Assembly: GCA_019234815.1 (NCBI GenBank)
Contig: JAFALA010000007.1
Coordinates: forward strand, 1 to 64,000
Direction: 5' to 3'
DNA: 64,000 bases
Source: Burkholderiaceae bacterium
GTDB lineage: Bacteria; Pseudomonadota; Gammaproteobacteria; Burkholderiales; Burkholderiaceae_C
Part shown: positions 50,029-59,527 of the stretch, one piece after another
Numbering within the stretch: position 1 is the stretch's first letter
How the letters are laid out: each line of letters begins with the position of its first letter
Notes under the pieces: model-generated
The model's database searches: none
The model's input: only the letters and a program-made list of their open reading frames with translations
Told to the model about the DNA's origin: nothing
Made by a program: the position numbers and the translations under genes

Positions 50029-51093
50029 ATGACTCAGTACAGCGCCAGACGACGGGAAGCAGGGCGCGCGCTTGTGAAGACGGTGGCCGTTGCGGCGGTG
50101 CTTGCCTCGCTTGGCATGGGCAGCGCCTGGGCGGCGAAGCGCGAGTTCGAAATGAACATTGAAGACACGCGCATCACCTTGGTGGAGAAACAGCAGTTCC
50201 ATACTTTTGCCTTTGCCGGACAGGTGCCTGGTCCACTTTTCTATGTGGACGAAGGTGACGACATGGAGGTCAAGGTCAACAACCTGACCGCGCTGCCCCA
50301 CAGCATTCATTGGCACGGCATGCTTCAGCGAGACAGCTGGAAGATGGACGGCGTGCCCGACGTGACGCAAGAAGGCATCAAGCCCGGTGAAAGCTTCACC
50401 TACAAGTTCAAGGCGGAGCCGTCGGGAACGATGTGGTACCACTGCCACGTCAACGTCAACGAGCACGTGGCGCTGCGTGGTATGTGGGGACCGTTCATCG
50501 TCAAGCCCAAGAATCCGACCGCGCTGGAGAAGAAGGTCACCAAGGATTTCATTCTGATGTTGTCAGACTGGGACTCGAAATGGGCTAACAAGCCCGGATT
50601 CGGCGGCCTGCCTAGCGACAAATCCGACTACTTCACGATCAACGGACGTGCCTTCCCGGATACAGAACCGCTTCGCATCACCAAGGGCGATGTCGTGCGC
50701 ATCCGCCTGATTGGCGCGGGTGACCTGGTGCACTCCATCCATATTCACGGGCACGACTTCAAGATCGCTTTCAAGGACGGCTTCCCCATACCGCAGCCGA
50801 TCACGGGCGACACAGTCCTGGTCGGACCCGGCGAGCGATATGACCTGATCTTCAATGCCGACAATCCCGGGCGTTGGATGATGCACGACCACGTCGACAG
50901 CCACACCATGAACGGTGACCGGCCGCACGGCGGACTGATGACGGTCATCGAATACACGGAGATCAAGAGCGACGACGCCTTCTACCCGTGGAACAAGCGT
51001 CAGCCCAAGCCGAACTTTTACTACCAGGACTCGCTAAAGCAGGGGCCCGGCGTCTACACGAACGACAGCTTCAAGGGCCAAGCTGCCCAGTGA
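50029..51093 (+). CDS. ncgA: two-domain multicopper oxidase, type C (NcgA-like)
   Basis: 354 residues with an export signal ending near SAWA. Two cupredoxin domains. Domain 1 carries HSIHWHG (His91, 94, 96) and WYHCHV with Cys139, His138/140, His146 and Met152, a type 1 copper site. Domain 2 carries HSIHIHGH (235-242) and MMHDHVDSH (286-292), with no Cys, so type 1 copper lies in domain 1 only. This is the type C layout of the Nitrosomonas blue copper oxidase encoded by ncgA. It would form a trimer with trinuclear copper between subunits. First gene of the ncgABC-nirK set. Confidence 0.85.
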   Translation: MTQYSARRREAGRALVKTVAVAAVLASLGMGSAWAAKREFEMNIEDTRITLVEKQQFHTFAFAGQVPGPLFYVDEGDDMEVKVNNLTALPHSIHWHGMLQRDSWKMDGVPDVTQEGIKPGESFTYKFKAEPSGTMWYHCHVNVNEHVALRGMWGPFIVKPKNPTALEKKVTKDFILMLSDWDSKWANKPGFGGLPSDKSDYFTINGRAFPDTEPLRITKGDVVRIRLIGAGDLVHSIHIHGHDFKIAFKDGFPIPQPITGDTVLVGPGERYDLIFNADNPGRWMMHDHVDSHTMNGDRPHGGLMTVIEYTEIKSDDAFYPWNKRQPKPNFYYQDSLKQGPGVYTNDSFKGQAAQ

Positions 51094-51103
51094 GGATCCG
51101 AAC

Positions 51104-51802
51104 ATGAAGTATCTGATGACGAGCGCACTGGTCGCAACTGCGGTCATGGTTTCGACAGGCGCAAGTGCGGCGATCGATGGCGCCGAACTCTTGAAGAGCC
51201 AGTGTGTTGCCTGCCATGCAATTGCCAAGCCTGCTGATAGCGGCCTGGCGCGCCTGCTTGCGCGCAAGGGGCCAGATCTGCAGTACGCCGGCAGCAAGTT
51301 CAACCGGGAATGGTTGGTGTCGTGGCTGCAAAACCCCACGGTGATCCGTCCGGCAGGCGTGATGTACACGAATGCCGTCAAGGTCGGTGAGCCGGGGAGC
51401 GCAGACGTCGTCGACGCCGCCAAGCTGGCGCCGCATCCCAAGCTGGGTGCGGCCGATGCAGCTGCCGCTGCCGACGCCCTGATGGCGCTCACGGCCGAGG
51501 ATCTGGTGAGCAAGGGGGCATTCAAGGGCGAACCCGTGAATGCCTCGATGTCCAGCCTGCTCTTCAACAAGCTCAGGGGTTGCGCATCCTGCCACTCGGC
51601 CAAGCCGGGCGTGGGCGGCAGTTCCGGCCCCGAGCTCAGCACGGCGGGCGACAGGCTTCAGCCCGACTACATGGTCGAGTACATCCGCAATCCGCAGAAA
51701 TTCGATCCCCATGTGTGGATGCCGCGGCTGGAATTGACTGATGCCGACGTGCAAAAACTGACGGGCTATCTGAGCACCCTGAAGCAAGGAGCAGGCAAAT
51801 GA
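51104..51802 (+). CDS. ncgB: diheme cytochrome c (NcgB-like)
   Basis: 232 residues with a signal peptide ending near ASA. Two heme-binding motifs, CVACH at 34-38 and CASCH at 160-164, each with methionines downstream as possible axial ligands. It is periplasmic and would carry electrons to NirK or the multicopper oxidase. It begins 10 bp after ncgA and overlaps ncgC by 4 nt. Which of ncgB/ncgC is the diheme protein in other species may vary; the symbol follows gene order. Confidence 0.85.
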   Translation: MKYLMTSALVATAVMVSTGASAAIDGAELLKSQCVACHAIAKPADSGLARLLARKGPDLQYAGSKFNREWLVSWLQNPTVIRPAGVMYTNAVKVGEPGSADVVDAAKLAPHPKLGAADAAAAADALMALTAEDLVSKGAFKGEPVNASMSSLLFNKLRGCASCHSAKPGVGGSSGPELSTAGDRLQPDYMVEYIRNPQKFDPHVWMPRLELTDADVQKLTGYLSTLKQGAGK

Positions 51803-52149
51803 AGGCATTCCCCCTGATGGCGCTGCTGCTGGCCGTAGGCGCGCACGCCGCGGAGCCGCAGGATCGCGCGGTCCGCAACTACAACGTGTATTGCGTGCAA
51901 TGCCACGGCGTGAATCGCGATGGCAACGGCATTAACAGTCGCGATATGGCCGTGAAGCCGCGCGATCACACGGACACCAAGGCCATGGGCGATACCCCCG
52001 ATGAACTGCTGTTCAAGGCCATCAAAGGCGGCGGACTGGCGGTCGGCAAGTCCGTCTTGATGCCCAGATGGGACGGCGTCATGAGTGATGAGGAAATCGG
52101 AGAGTTGGTGGGCTATCTCCGCATTGTCAGCAAAACAGCCACCAAGTGA
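51799..52149 (+). CDS. ncgC: small monoheme cytochrome c (NcgC-like)
   Basis: 116 residues with a signal peptide of about 18 residues and one heme motif, CVQCH at 32-36. A Met in LMPRWDG near residue 88 is the probable sixth ligand. It is a class I type periplasmic carrier. The start overlaps the ncgB stop (ATGA) and nirK starts 16 bp after its stop, so it is translated with both. Confidence 0.85.
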   Translation: MKAFPLMALLLAVGAHAAEPQDRAVRNYNVYCVQCHGVNRDGNGINSRDMAVKPRDHTDTKAMGDTPDELLFKAIKGGGLAVGKSVLMPRWDGVMSDEEIGELVGYLRIVSKTATK

Positions 52150-52165
52150 AACTGAAAGGACACAC

Positions 52166-53083
52166 GTGAAGAAACTCATTCTGGCCATTGCAATGGCCCT
52201 GGCGGGACTGGGCATGGCCCACGCCAAAACCGTGCAGGTCAGCCTGACCGCCAAAGAGGTGGATCTGCCCATCGACAACAAGGGCACGATGTACCGTGCC
52301 TGGACCTACAACGGACAGGCACCCGGCCCGGTCGTTCGCGTCACCGAAGGCGATGTCGTCGAGTTCACGCTCGTCAACGACAAGGCCAACAAGACCTCGC
52401 ACTCGGTGGACTTCCATGCCGCTCGCGTGGATGTGGTCAAGGACTTCGAGGCCGTCAAGCCTGGCGAGTCCAAGAAGTACACGTTCACGGCCTCGCACCC
52501 CGGCACGTTCTTCTACCACTGCGGTGCTGATCCGATGATCCAGCACATTGCGCGCGGCATGTATGGCGTCATCATCGTGGATCCCAAGGACCCGAACGCC
52601 ATGCCCAAGGCGGACCGCGAGTACGTCCTGGTTCAGTCGGAGCTTTACCCCAATCCCGACAACCAGGCCGACATGATGGCCGGCAAGTGGACCAACACCA
52701 TGTTCAACGGCGGCATCTTCAAGTATGACCCCGTGCATGATCCCGCGGCGACCCGGATCCTGCAGGCCAAGCCAGGCGAACGCGTTCGCATCCACTTCGT
52801 CAATGCCGGCGTCAACGAGTTCTCGTCCTTCCATCCGATCGCCGGCATCTGGGACCGTGTCTACGCGAGTGGCAACCCCAAGAACGTGGTTTACGGCGCG
52901 CAGAGCTTCGTGGTCGGCCCCGGCGATGGCGCTGCCTTTGACATCATCTCGCCGGCCGAGGGCGCCAATGCGCTGGTCAGCCACGTGATGCGTCAGGCCC
53001 TGACTGGTGCCATCGCCATCTTGCAGTTCAGCAACGACGCCGATCCGCAGGCCGGCAAGGGCGACAACATCTTGGTGCGCTGA
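52166..53083 (+). CDS. nirK: copper-containing nitrite reductase (AniA/NirK type)
   Basis: 305 residues from a GTG start preceded by GAAAGGAC. Signal peptide MKKLILAIAMALAGLGMAHA. Type 1 copper ligands are His79, Cys119, His127 and Met132; type 2 ligands His84, His118 and His273; catalytic Asp82 (HSVDFH) and His223 (SSFHPIAG). All residues needed to reduce nitrite to NO are in place. It is shorter than many NirK proteins, with no C-terminal heme or cupredoxin extension. Confidence 0.9.
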   Translation: MKKLILAIAMALAGLGMAHAKTVQVSLTAKEVDLPIDNKGTMYRAWTYNGQAPGPVVRVTEGDVVEFTLVNDKANKTSHSVDFHAARVDVVKDFEAVKPGESKKYTFTASHPGTFFYHCGADPMIQHIARGMYGVIIVDPKDPNAMPKADREYVLVQSELYPNPDNQADMMAGKWTNTMFNGGIFKYDPVHDPAATRILQAKPGERVRIHFVNAGVNEFSSFHPIAGIWDRVYASGNPKNVVYGAQSFVVGPGDGAAFDIISPAEGANALVSHVMRQALTGAIAILQFSNDADPQAGKGDNILVR

Positions 53084-53095
53084 TCATTTCAACCT

Positions 53096-53113
53096 GGGGG
53101 GCCTCGGCCCCCC
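53096..53113 (+). terminator. GC-rich hairpin between nirK and cusB
   Basis: GGGGGGC-CTCG-GCCCCCC forms a 7-bp all-GC stem with a tetraloop, 12 nt after the nirK stop and 16 nt before the cusB start. No T-tract follows, so it may only attenuate readthrough or stabilise the upstream message end. Confidence 0.5.
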
Positions 53114-53129
53114 CATCTGCATTACTACC

Positions 53130-54494
53130 ATGCCAAGAACCGCCACCATGGCCGTGGCGCTGGCAGCGCTTTGCGCGGCCGGCTACGGCCTCGCTCCATT
53201 ATTGAATTCAGGTTTTGCCCACGAGCAGCAAGGGCGTGACCTTCACGCGCCCCCGATGGTCGAGAACCATGCCGGGCGCAATGACGAGGCCTCTGTCGAA
53301 GCGAGCGCCGGGGGGCGGCCTCAAACCCAAGTCTGGACCTGCCCCATGCACCCGCAGGTGCATCGCAACGGGCCGGGCTCGTGCCCGATCTGCGGCATGA
53401 CCCTGGTCCAGGTCGGCGGCGCCGAGTCGGTCTCCCACGCCGATCAGATCCACGTGGCGGCCGATCAGCAGCACCGGCTGGGCCTGGTAACCCAGAGCTT
53501 GAGCTTGACGCCCCTGGATGCCGGTACGGCGATTCCGGGGCAGGTGGTGATCGACGAAAGCAAGGTCATCAATGTCGCGCCCAAGGTGGAAGGCTGGGTA
53601 CGCCGGATCGGCGTCACCGGCCCTGGCCAGCCGATCCGGCGCGGCCAGATGCTTTATGAAATCTATTCGCCGGACCTGCAACAACGCCAGCGCGACTACC
53701 TTGACCTGCTGACCAGGCGCGACGCCCTGTTGGCACAATCCACCGGCATGGGCGGCGTGGGCAACAGCGCCCCGGAGGCCATGCTGGCCAGCGTGGCGCG
53801 CGAGCGCTTCAAAACCCGCCAGAGATTGCTGGCGGCAGACATTCCCGAAGACATTGTCGACGCGCTTGACAAGGACCGTCGCGTCCGCGAAGTGGTGCCG
53901 GTTCGCGCCGAGCACGACGGGCAACTCACCAGCATCCAGATTCACGAAGGCGGATTTACCACGCCGACGCAGATCGCGCTGAGCTACAACCGCAGTGACG
54001 CGGCCCAGATTGAACTCGACTTCACGGCGGACCAGCTTGCCGCTTTGCCCGGGCGGTTCAGCGCGGAACTGGTCGGAACCCGTCAGCGGATAAGCGTCAG
54101 CATGGATAGCCGCAACGCACTCGTGGATCCTCAGACCCGGCTGGCTCGGTTGAGGGCACCGCTTGACGCGCATGCGATACAGGTCGGCCTGTTGCCAGGC
54201 AGCCTCGTGCAGGCCCGCGTGACGGTCTCCGGCAAACCCGTGCTGGCGATTCCGCGCGATGCGATCTTGCGCAGCGCGGATGGCGATTTCGCCGTCGTCG
54301 ACGATGGCGACAACCATTTTCGTCGCGTCAAGCTGGATCTTGGCGCCGAGGGGCGCGACAAGGTGGAGGTGAGGAAAGGCCTTGTTCCGGGGCAGGCGGT
54401 GGTCGTGAATGGACAGTTCCTGCTTGGCACGGAGGCTGCGTGGCAGGCCGACCGACGCCGCAACAGCGGTGAGGCCATGCATCATGACGAGTGA
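53130..54494 (+). CDS. cusB: CusB-like periplasmic adaptor with heavy-metal-binding domain
   Basis: 454 residues. After the N-terminal anchor comes a heavy-metal-binding domain, WTCPMHPQVH then CPICGM (69-90), followed by the barrel-sandwich hybrid and helical hairpin of membrane fusion proteins. Such HMBD-carrying adaptors hand Cu(I) or Ag(I) to CusA. The longer frame upstream overlaps nirK and is rejected. It overlaps cusA by 11 nt. Confidence 0.87.
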   Translation: MPRTATMAVALAALCAAGYGLAPLLNSGFAHEQQGRDLHAPPMVENHAGRNDEASVEASAGGRPQTQVWTCPMHPQVHRNGPGSCPICGMTLVQVGGAESVSHADQIHVAADQQHRLGLVTQSLSLTPLDAGTAIPGQVVIDESKVINVAPKVEGWVRRIGVTGPGQPIRRGQMLYEIYSPDLQQRQRDYLDLLTRRDALLAQSTGMGGVGNSAPEAMLASVARERFKTRQRLLAADIPEDIVDALDKDRRVREVVPVRAEHDGQLTSIQIHEGGFTTPTQIALSYNRSDAAQIELDFTADQLAALPGRFSAELVGTRQRISVSMDSRNALVDPQTRLARLRAPLDAHAIQVGLLPGSLVQARVTVSGKPVLAIPRDAILRSADGDFAVVDDGDNHFRRVKLDLGAEGRDKVEVRKGLVPGQAVVVNGQFLLGTEAAWQADRRRNSGEAMHHDE

Positions 54495-57400
54495 AGACGG
54501 AACCGGCGGGAGGTTGGTGCCGCGAGTCATCGATGCCTCGCTCAAGCACTGCTGGCTGGTGATGCTGGCCTGCATCGCGCTGTTCGGCCTTGCCCTGTAT
54601 GGCGCCCTGGATGTTCGCTTGGATGCGCTGCCCGATCTCTCCGACACCCAGGTGATCCTGAAGGCCGAGGCGCCCGGACAATCGCCGCAGCTTGTTGAAG
54701 ACCAGGTCACCTATGCAGTTGCGGCGGCCCTGCTCGGCGTCCCCGGCGCAAATACCGTGCGGGCCGTATCGATGTACGGCGAGGCCTTTGTCTACGTCGT
54801 TTTCGGAGGCGAGGTGTCGCCTGCCCAGGCGCGGCTGCGCGTGCTTGAGCGCTTGCCGCAGATCCAATCGCGCCTGCCCCAGGGGGCCTCGGTCGCCATG
54901 GGTGCAGACGCCTCCGGCACGGGCTGGGTGTTCCAGTACGCCTTGCGCTCCAAGCACCTGGACGCAAGCCGACTGCGCGCCATCAACGATTTCGAGATCA
55001 GGCCGCAATTGCAGAGCGTGCCGGGTGTTGCCGAGGTCGCGGGCTTCGGTGGCGCCACGCGCCAGCTGCAGGTCGAGTTCGACGCGAACCGATTGCAGGC
55101 TGCGGGCCTCGGGCCAGGGGCCTTGACTCAGGCGCTTCGCGATGCCAATCAGGTGCGCGGCGGCGCGGCATTGGAGATTGGCAGGCAGCGCCATTTCATC
55201 GACTTCGACGCCCGGATCCGCGGCCCGTCCGACCTCTTGACCCTGCTCATCGGCCAGGACAGCGCGGGACAGACGCTGAGACTTCATCAGGTGGCTCGGG
55301 TATTTTGGGCGCCGGGCCCGCGAGAGGGCGTGGCCGATCTGGATGGTCAAGGCGATGCCGTCGGCGGCATCGTCGTCATGCGCCAGGGTGAAAATGCCGA
55401 TCAGACCATCCGCCAACTCAAGACCAGACTGGCAAGCCTGCAATCTGAACTGCCCGCGGACCTGGAGCTGGTGACCACCTACGACCGCTCGGGCCTGATT
55501 CACAGCGCGGTGCGCTCGCTCGGCCTGCGATTGCTGGAGGAGGCAGGCGTCGTCGTCGTGGTCTGCGGATTATTCCTGTGGCGCTTGCGCTCGGCACTGG
55601 TCGCTATCGTCGGCTTGCCCTTGGGGCTCGTCGTCGCGGTGGGAATGCTTGAGAGACAGGGCATCACTGCCAACATCATGTCGCTGGGGGGGCTGGCCAT
55701 CGCCATTGGCGCCATGATCGACGCGTCCGTCGTCATGGTGGAGACCTTGCACCGCAAGCTCGAACAGCCTGGGGCTGCAAAGCTGCCTCATTTGATGCTG
55801 GTGCGCGAAGCCGCTGTCGAGGTTGGGCCCGCGCTGTTTTTCTCGCTGCTCATCATCACGCTGTCCTTCCTGCCGGTGTTTTCGTTGCAAGGGCAAGAGG
55901 GGCGCCTGTTCGCACCCCTGGCGCTGACCAAGACCTATGCCATGGCTGCCGCCGCCGGCCTGTCCGTGACGCTGGTGCCGATTCTGATGCTGTTGTTCGT
56001 CAAGGGGCCCATGGTGCGAGAGCATAGGAACCCGCTAAACCGTGGCCTGCGCCGTCTCTACCGCCCCATGCTGATAGCAGTCTTGAATAGGCCTCGCGCC
56101 ACGCTGTGCGCGGGCCTGCTGGTCGGTGCCAGTCTGGCCTGGCCGCTGTCCCACATGGGCAGCGAGTTCATGCCGGCGCTTGACGAAGGTGAGCTGCTGT
56201 ATATGCCAACAACTGGTTCGAGCATCTCGGTCGATGAGGCGGCCGATATCCTCAACCGCACGAGTGCGGCCATTCGCGCTCAGCCAGAAGTGGCCAGCGT
56301 ACACGGCAAGGCCGGGCGCAGCGACTCGGCGACCGATCCGGCCCCTTTGTCCATGTTCGAGACCACCGTGCGGCTCAAGCCGCGCGCCGAATGGCCTGAT
56401 CCCAAGCTGCCCATGGCCAGCCTGATTGCACAACTCGACGAGCGTGTGCGCTTGCCCGGGATGACGCCATCCTGGGGGTATCCCATACGTACGCGCATTG
56501 ACATGCTTGCCACAGGTGTCAAGACACCTCTGGCATTGCGCATTGGCGGGTCCGACCTGGCTTCGGTCGAGGCGCTTGCACAGCACGCAGAGCAGCGTCT
56601 GCAGGGCCTGAGCGGCGTTCGCAGCGCCATCGCCGAACGAAGCTCGCAGGGCCGTTTTGTCGACATCGAGTTCGACCGGGTCCGTGCTGATGCGTACGGC
56701 GTGCGGGCTGCCGACGTCGCCCAGCTCGTGTCGACATCGATCGGCGGCGAACCCGTGGACACGATCTCGATAGGCCGCGAACGCTACCCGCTGGTTGCGC
56801 GTCTGCCGCGTGAACAACGCGATTCACTGGCCGCGATGGCTGCGCTCAAGCTGCGTTCCGCCTCGGGCAGCACCGTGGCGTTGGGCGACATTGCCCGCCT
56901 GCGCCTGAGCGACGGCCCCGTAGAAATCAAGAGCGAGAACGCCAGGCCGGTGGCTTATGTGCTCATTGATCTCGACGCTGGTGCCGACGTGGGCGCCACG
57001 CTGGGCGCTGCCCGCAAGGCCATCGCAGGACTGAAAGCAGAGTCCTGCAGCATGGAATTCGTCGGTCAGTACCTGCGGCTGCAGGATGCGGCGTGGCGGC
57101 TTGGCCTGATCAGCGCCGGGACGCTCGCTTGCGTCGCATTCATTCTCTTTGTGCACTTTCGCGACGGGCGGCGCGTGCTGCTGGTGCTGGCGGGCCTTCC
57201 CGCCGCGGCCGCCGGTGGACTGTGGCTGTGCTGGGCCATGGGTCTGCAATGGTCATTTGCCGTCGTGGTCGGATTGATTGCGTTGGCAGGCGTGGCCGCC
57301 GAGTTCTGTGTCGTGATGCTGCTGTACCTGGACCAGGAACAGAGCAGGCGTCCCGATTTGCCTGCGCGCCTGTCGATACTGCGCGGGGCCTTGCTGCGGC

Positions 57401-57600
57401 TGCGGCCCAAGGCCATGACGGTGGCCGTCATCTTGGGGGGCTTGCTGCCCCTGCTGCTGTCCCAGGGCGTGGGCGTTGATGTCATGCGCCGCATTGCTGC
57501 GCCCATGGTGGGTGGCATGCTGACGGCGCCGCTATTCTCCTTGTTGGTCGTTCCAGCCGCGTACCGTCTTTTCCTGGTCAGGGAGCTGCCACATGTCTGA
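54484..57600 (+). CDS. cusA: CusA-like Cu(I)/Ag(I) RND efflux pump
   Basis: 1038 residues, typical HME-RND length. The three methionines that bind Cu(I) in CusA are conserved: Met574 (LLYMP), Met624 (PLSMFETT) and Met674 (RIDMLATG). Asp413 in the fourth helix (GAMIDASVVMVE) fits the proton relay. It would expel periplasmic copper. No CusC-type channel gene is adjacent, so it must borrow an outer-membrane factor. It overlaps the next gene by 8 nt. Confidence 0.9.
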   Translation: MTSEDGTGGRLVPRVIDASLKHCWLVMLACIALFGLALYGALDVRLDALPDLSDTQVILKAEAPGQSPQLVEDQVTYAVAAALLGVPGANTVRAVSMYGEAFVYVVFGGEVSPAQARLRVLERLPQIQSRLPQGASVAMGADASGTGWVFQYALRSKHLDASRLRAINDFEIRPQLQSVPGVAEVAGFGGATRQLQVEFDANRLQAAGLGPGALTQALRDANQVRGGAALEIGRQRHFIDFDARIRGPSDLLTLLIGQDSAGQTLRLHQVARVFWAPGPREGVADLDGQGDAVGGIVVMRQGENADQTIRQLKTRLASLQSELPADLELVTTYDRSGLIHSAVRSLGLRLLEEAGVVVVVCGLFLWRLRSALVAIVGLPLGLVVAVGMLERQGITANIMSLGGLAIAIGAMIDASVVMVETLHRKLEQPGAAKLPHLMLVREAAVEVGPALFFSLLIITLSFLPVFSLQGQEGRLFAPLALTKTYAMAAAAGLSVTLVPILMLLFVKGPMVREHRNPLNRGLRRLYRPMLIAVLNRPRATLCAGLLVGASLAWPLSHMGSEFMPALDEGELLYMPTTGSSISVDEAADILNRTSAAIRAQPEVASVHGKAGRSDSATDPAPLSMFETTVRLKPRAEWPDPKLPMASLIAQLDERVRLPGMTPSWGYPIRTRIDMLATGVKTPLALRIGGSDLASVEALAQHAEQRLQGLSGVRSAIAERSSQGRFVDIEFDRVRADAYGVRAADVAQLVSTSIGGEPVDTISIGRERYPLVARLPREQRDSLAAMAALKLRSASGSTVALGDIARLRLSDGPVEIKSENARPVAYVLIDLDAGADVGATLGAARKAIAGLKAESCSMEFVGQYLRLQDAAWRLGLISAGTLACVAFILFVHFRDGRRVLLVLAGLPAAAAGGLWLCWAMGLQWSFAVVVGLIALAGVAAEFCVVMLLYLDQEQSRRPDLPARLSILRGALLRLRPKAMTVAVILGGLLPLLLSQGVGVDVMRRIAAPMVGGMLTAPLFSLLVVPAAYRLFLVRELPHV

Positions 57601-59527
57601 TGTCGTACGCCGCGCATGGCGCCTGCTGGGGGCCATGTCATTTGCAGTTGCCGTTCTTGGCATCGTCGCAGCAGCGGCCAGCATAGGGTCCTTCGTCGAA
57701 CAGAATCAGCCTGCGGCCGCCTACGTGGGCGATTTCGGCGAGCTCTGGGCACGTTGCTTCATCGTGCTGGGATTGGACGATGTCTACCACGCCCCCTGGT
57801 TTCTGGCCTTGCTGGCCTTTCTATGCTTGTCCACCGGCCTCTGCGTCTGGCGCAATACGCCTGGCATGCTGAGGGAATGGGCCAGCTACAAGGAGCACTA
57901 TGCGGCGGAGCAGTTGAAGCGCCTGCCGGCATGGGTCGAGATACCGGTGCCTTCGCTGGCATCAACGGTACTGTCCGAGGCGCTGCGCCGGGCGGGTTAC
58001 CGTTGCCGCAGCCGGCGCACCGGTTTATGCGAGATATCCGCCAAGAAGGGCCAGTCGCGGCGGCTGGGCTATGTGCTCACGCACCTGGCAATTGTCGTGA
58101 TCAGTATTGGTGGCCTGCTGGACGGCAACCCTGCGCAGACGGTCAGGCGCATTGCAGGCGAGCTTGTTCCTGCGTCCATGGACACTCCGCCCAGCCGGGC
58201 TGCTGCTGCTGCGCGGGTGGGCCGGGGCGGTGGTGCATTCCGCGGTGCGCTGCGCCTGGCGCCTGGCGACTCCAGCCACATTGCAAGCGTCAATATAGGC
58301 ACCGGCTATGTGCTGCGCGAGCTGCCGGCCGAGGTGAGCCTCAAGCGCTTTCACATCGACTATCACGCCGGCGGCCAGCCGCGGGATTTCATCAGTGACA
58401 TCGCGGTGTCGGATCCGACGCATCCCGGCGTGATCCGCAGCCTGCGTGTTTCCATGAACCATCCGGCGCAATTTGCTGGCCTGAGCTTTTATCAATCCGG
58501 GTTCGACGACGGCGGCAGCCCGTTCACGCTCCGCTTGTGGAGTGGAAATGCTGCCGAGTCCGTCACAGGCCAGGTCGGGCAGACCGCGTCGCTGTTGATT
58601 GCAGGCCAACCCTACACCCTGGACGCGCAGCGCTTCTATCCACGCAGCTTGGTCGCGGCTGGCGAGTCGGGCGGCAGCTTGCGTCGGAGCTTTCTTGAAG
58701 GCGCACGCGCTGCAGCCCGCGAGGACCTAGGCCCGCGACTGGAACTGCAAATGCGTGATCCGTCCGGCCAGGCCCTGGACCAGACGATCTACCTGCAAGC
58801 CCAGCAATTCGAGGGCCGGAGCTACCGCGTCGTCGCCCTGGCGCAAGCCGGGCGTGATGGACGTGACTACCTGCGCATTCCCCTAGACGCCCAGGGTCGC
58901 ACCGATGATTTCAGTGCGCTGATGACCCTGCTGTTGACGCCAGAGTCCAGGCTGCGCCTGCTGGCTCGGTTGACAGCTGGCGCTCGCGATCGTATTGCCG
59001 CGTCCAAGCTGCAGGTCTGGCTGGTGAAGGCCTTGGCGCGTTTCGAAACCCAGGGATTCGCCGCACTGGCCAAGGGTGTGCAGGAGCAGCAGGCCGCGGC
59101 CGAGCTGCTGTCGCGCCTGGCCCTGATGGGCTGGCAGGAGCTCCACCCTGGGACCAGCGATGCCGAAGCCCGCAGCTCGGGCCTGCATTTCGTCGTCGAC
59201 AGCCTGCAGGCCTACAACCAATGGGCCCTCCAGGGCCGGCCTCCGCTGGCTCTGGAGGGCGAGGTTCAGCCTCGGTTGGCCACCGTGCTGCAGGTCAGCT
59301 ATGCGCCTGGCGCGGCGCTGGTCTACGCCGGCATGGCCATGCTCGCCATCGGGGTCGTGCTGATGGTGCTGGTGCAGGAGCGTCGTGTATTTGTACGTGC
59401 ATCCCGTCCCGGGCACCTGATCGTCGCCATCAGCGCCAATCGCCGCCTGCCCGGGCTGGCGAAAGAGCTGGACTCCCTGATTCATTTTTATGCCGCTGGA
59501 TCGGCGGCAAGCAAAGGAAACCAATGA
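57593..59527 (+). CDS. ccsB: System II cytochrome c biogenesis protein CcsB (ResB)
   Basis: 644 residues. Three N-terminal membrane helices, a large periplasmic domain and a final helix near residue 585 fit ResB/CcsB. With CcsA it exports heme and attaches it to apocytochrome c. Its place behind ncgABC-nirK and cusBA suggests it serves the operon's own cytochromes. Overlaps ccsA by 4 nt. Confidence 0.88.
   Translation: MSDVVRRAWRLLGAMSFAVAVLGIVAAAASIGSFVEQNQPAAAYVGDFGELWARCFIVLGLDDVYHAPWFLALLAFLCLSTGLCVWRNTPGMLREWASYKEHYAAEQLKRLPAWVEIPVPSLASTVLSEALRRAGYRCRSRRTGLCEISAKKGQSRRLGYVLTHLAIVVISIGGLLDGNPAQTVRRIAGELVPASMDTPPSRAAAAARVGRGGGAFRGALRLAPGDSSHIASVNIGTGYVLRELPAEVSLKRFHIDYHAGGQPRDFISDIAVSDPTHPGVIRSLRVSMNHPAQFAGLSFYQSGFDDGGSPFTLRLWSGNAAESVTGQVGQTASLLIAGQPYTLDAQRFYPRSLVAAGESGGSLRRSFLEGARAAAREDLGPRLELQMRDPSGQALDQTIYLQAQQFEGRSYRVVALAQAGRDGRDYLRIPLDAQGRTDDFSALMTLLLTPESRLRLLARLTAGARDRIAASKLQVWLVKALARFETQGFAALAKGVQEQQAAAELLSRLALMGWQELHPGTSDAEARSSGLHFVVDSLQAYNQWALQGRPPLALEGEVQPRLATVLQVSYAPGAALVYAGMAMLAIGVVLMVLVQERRVFVRASRPGHLIVAISANRRLPGLAKELDSLIHFYAAGSAASKGNQ

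Noticed and set aside
50029-51093. CopA-type or three-domain laccase
   Set aside because: Length and the four histidine clusters fit two domains, and there is no Met-rich region or third cupredoxin domain.
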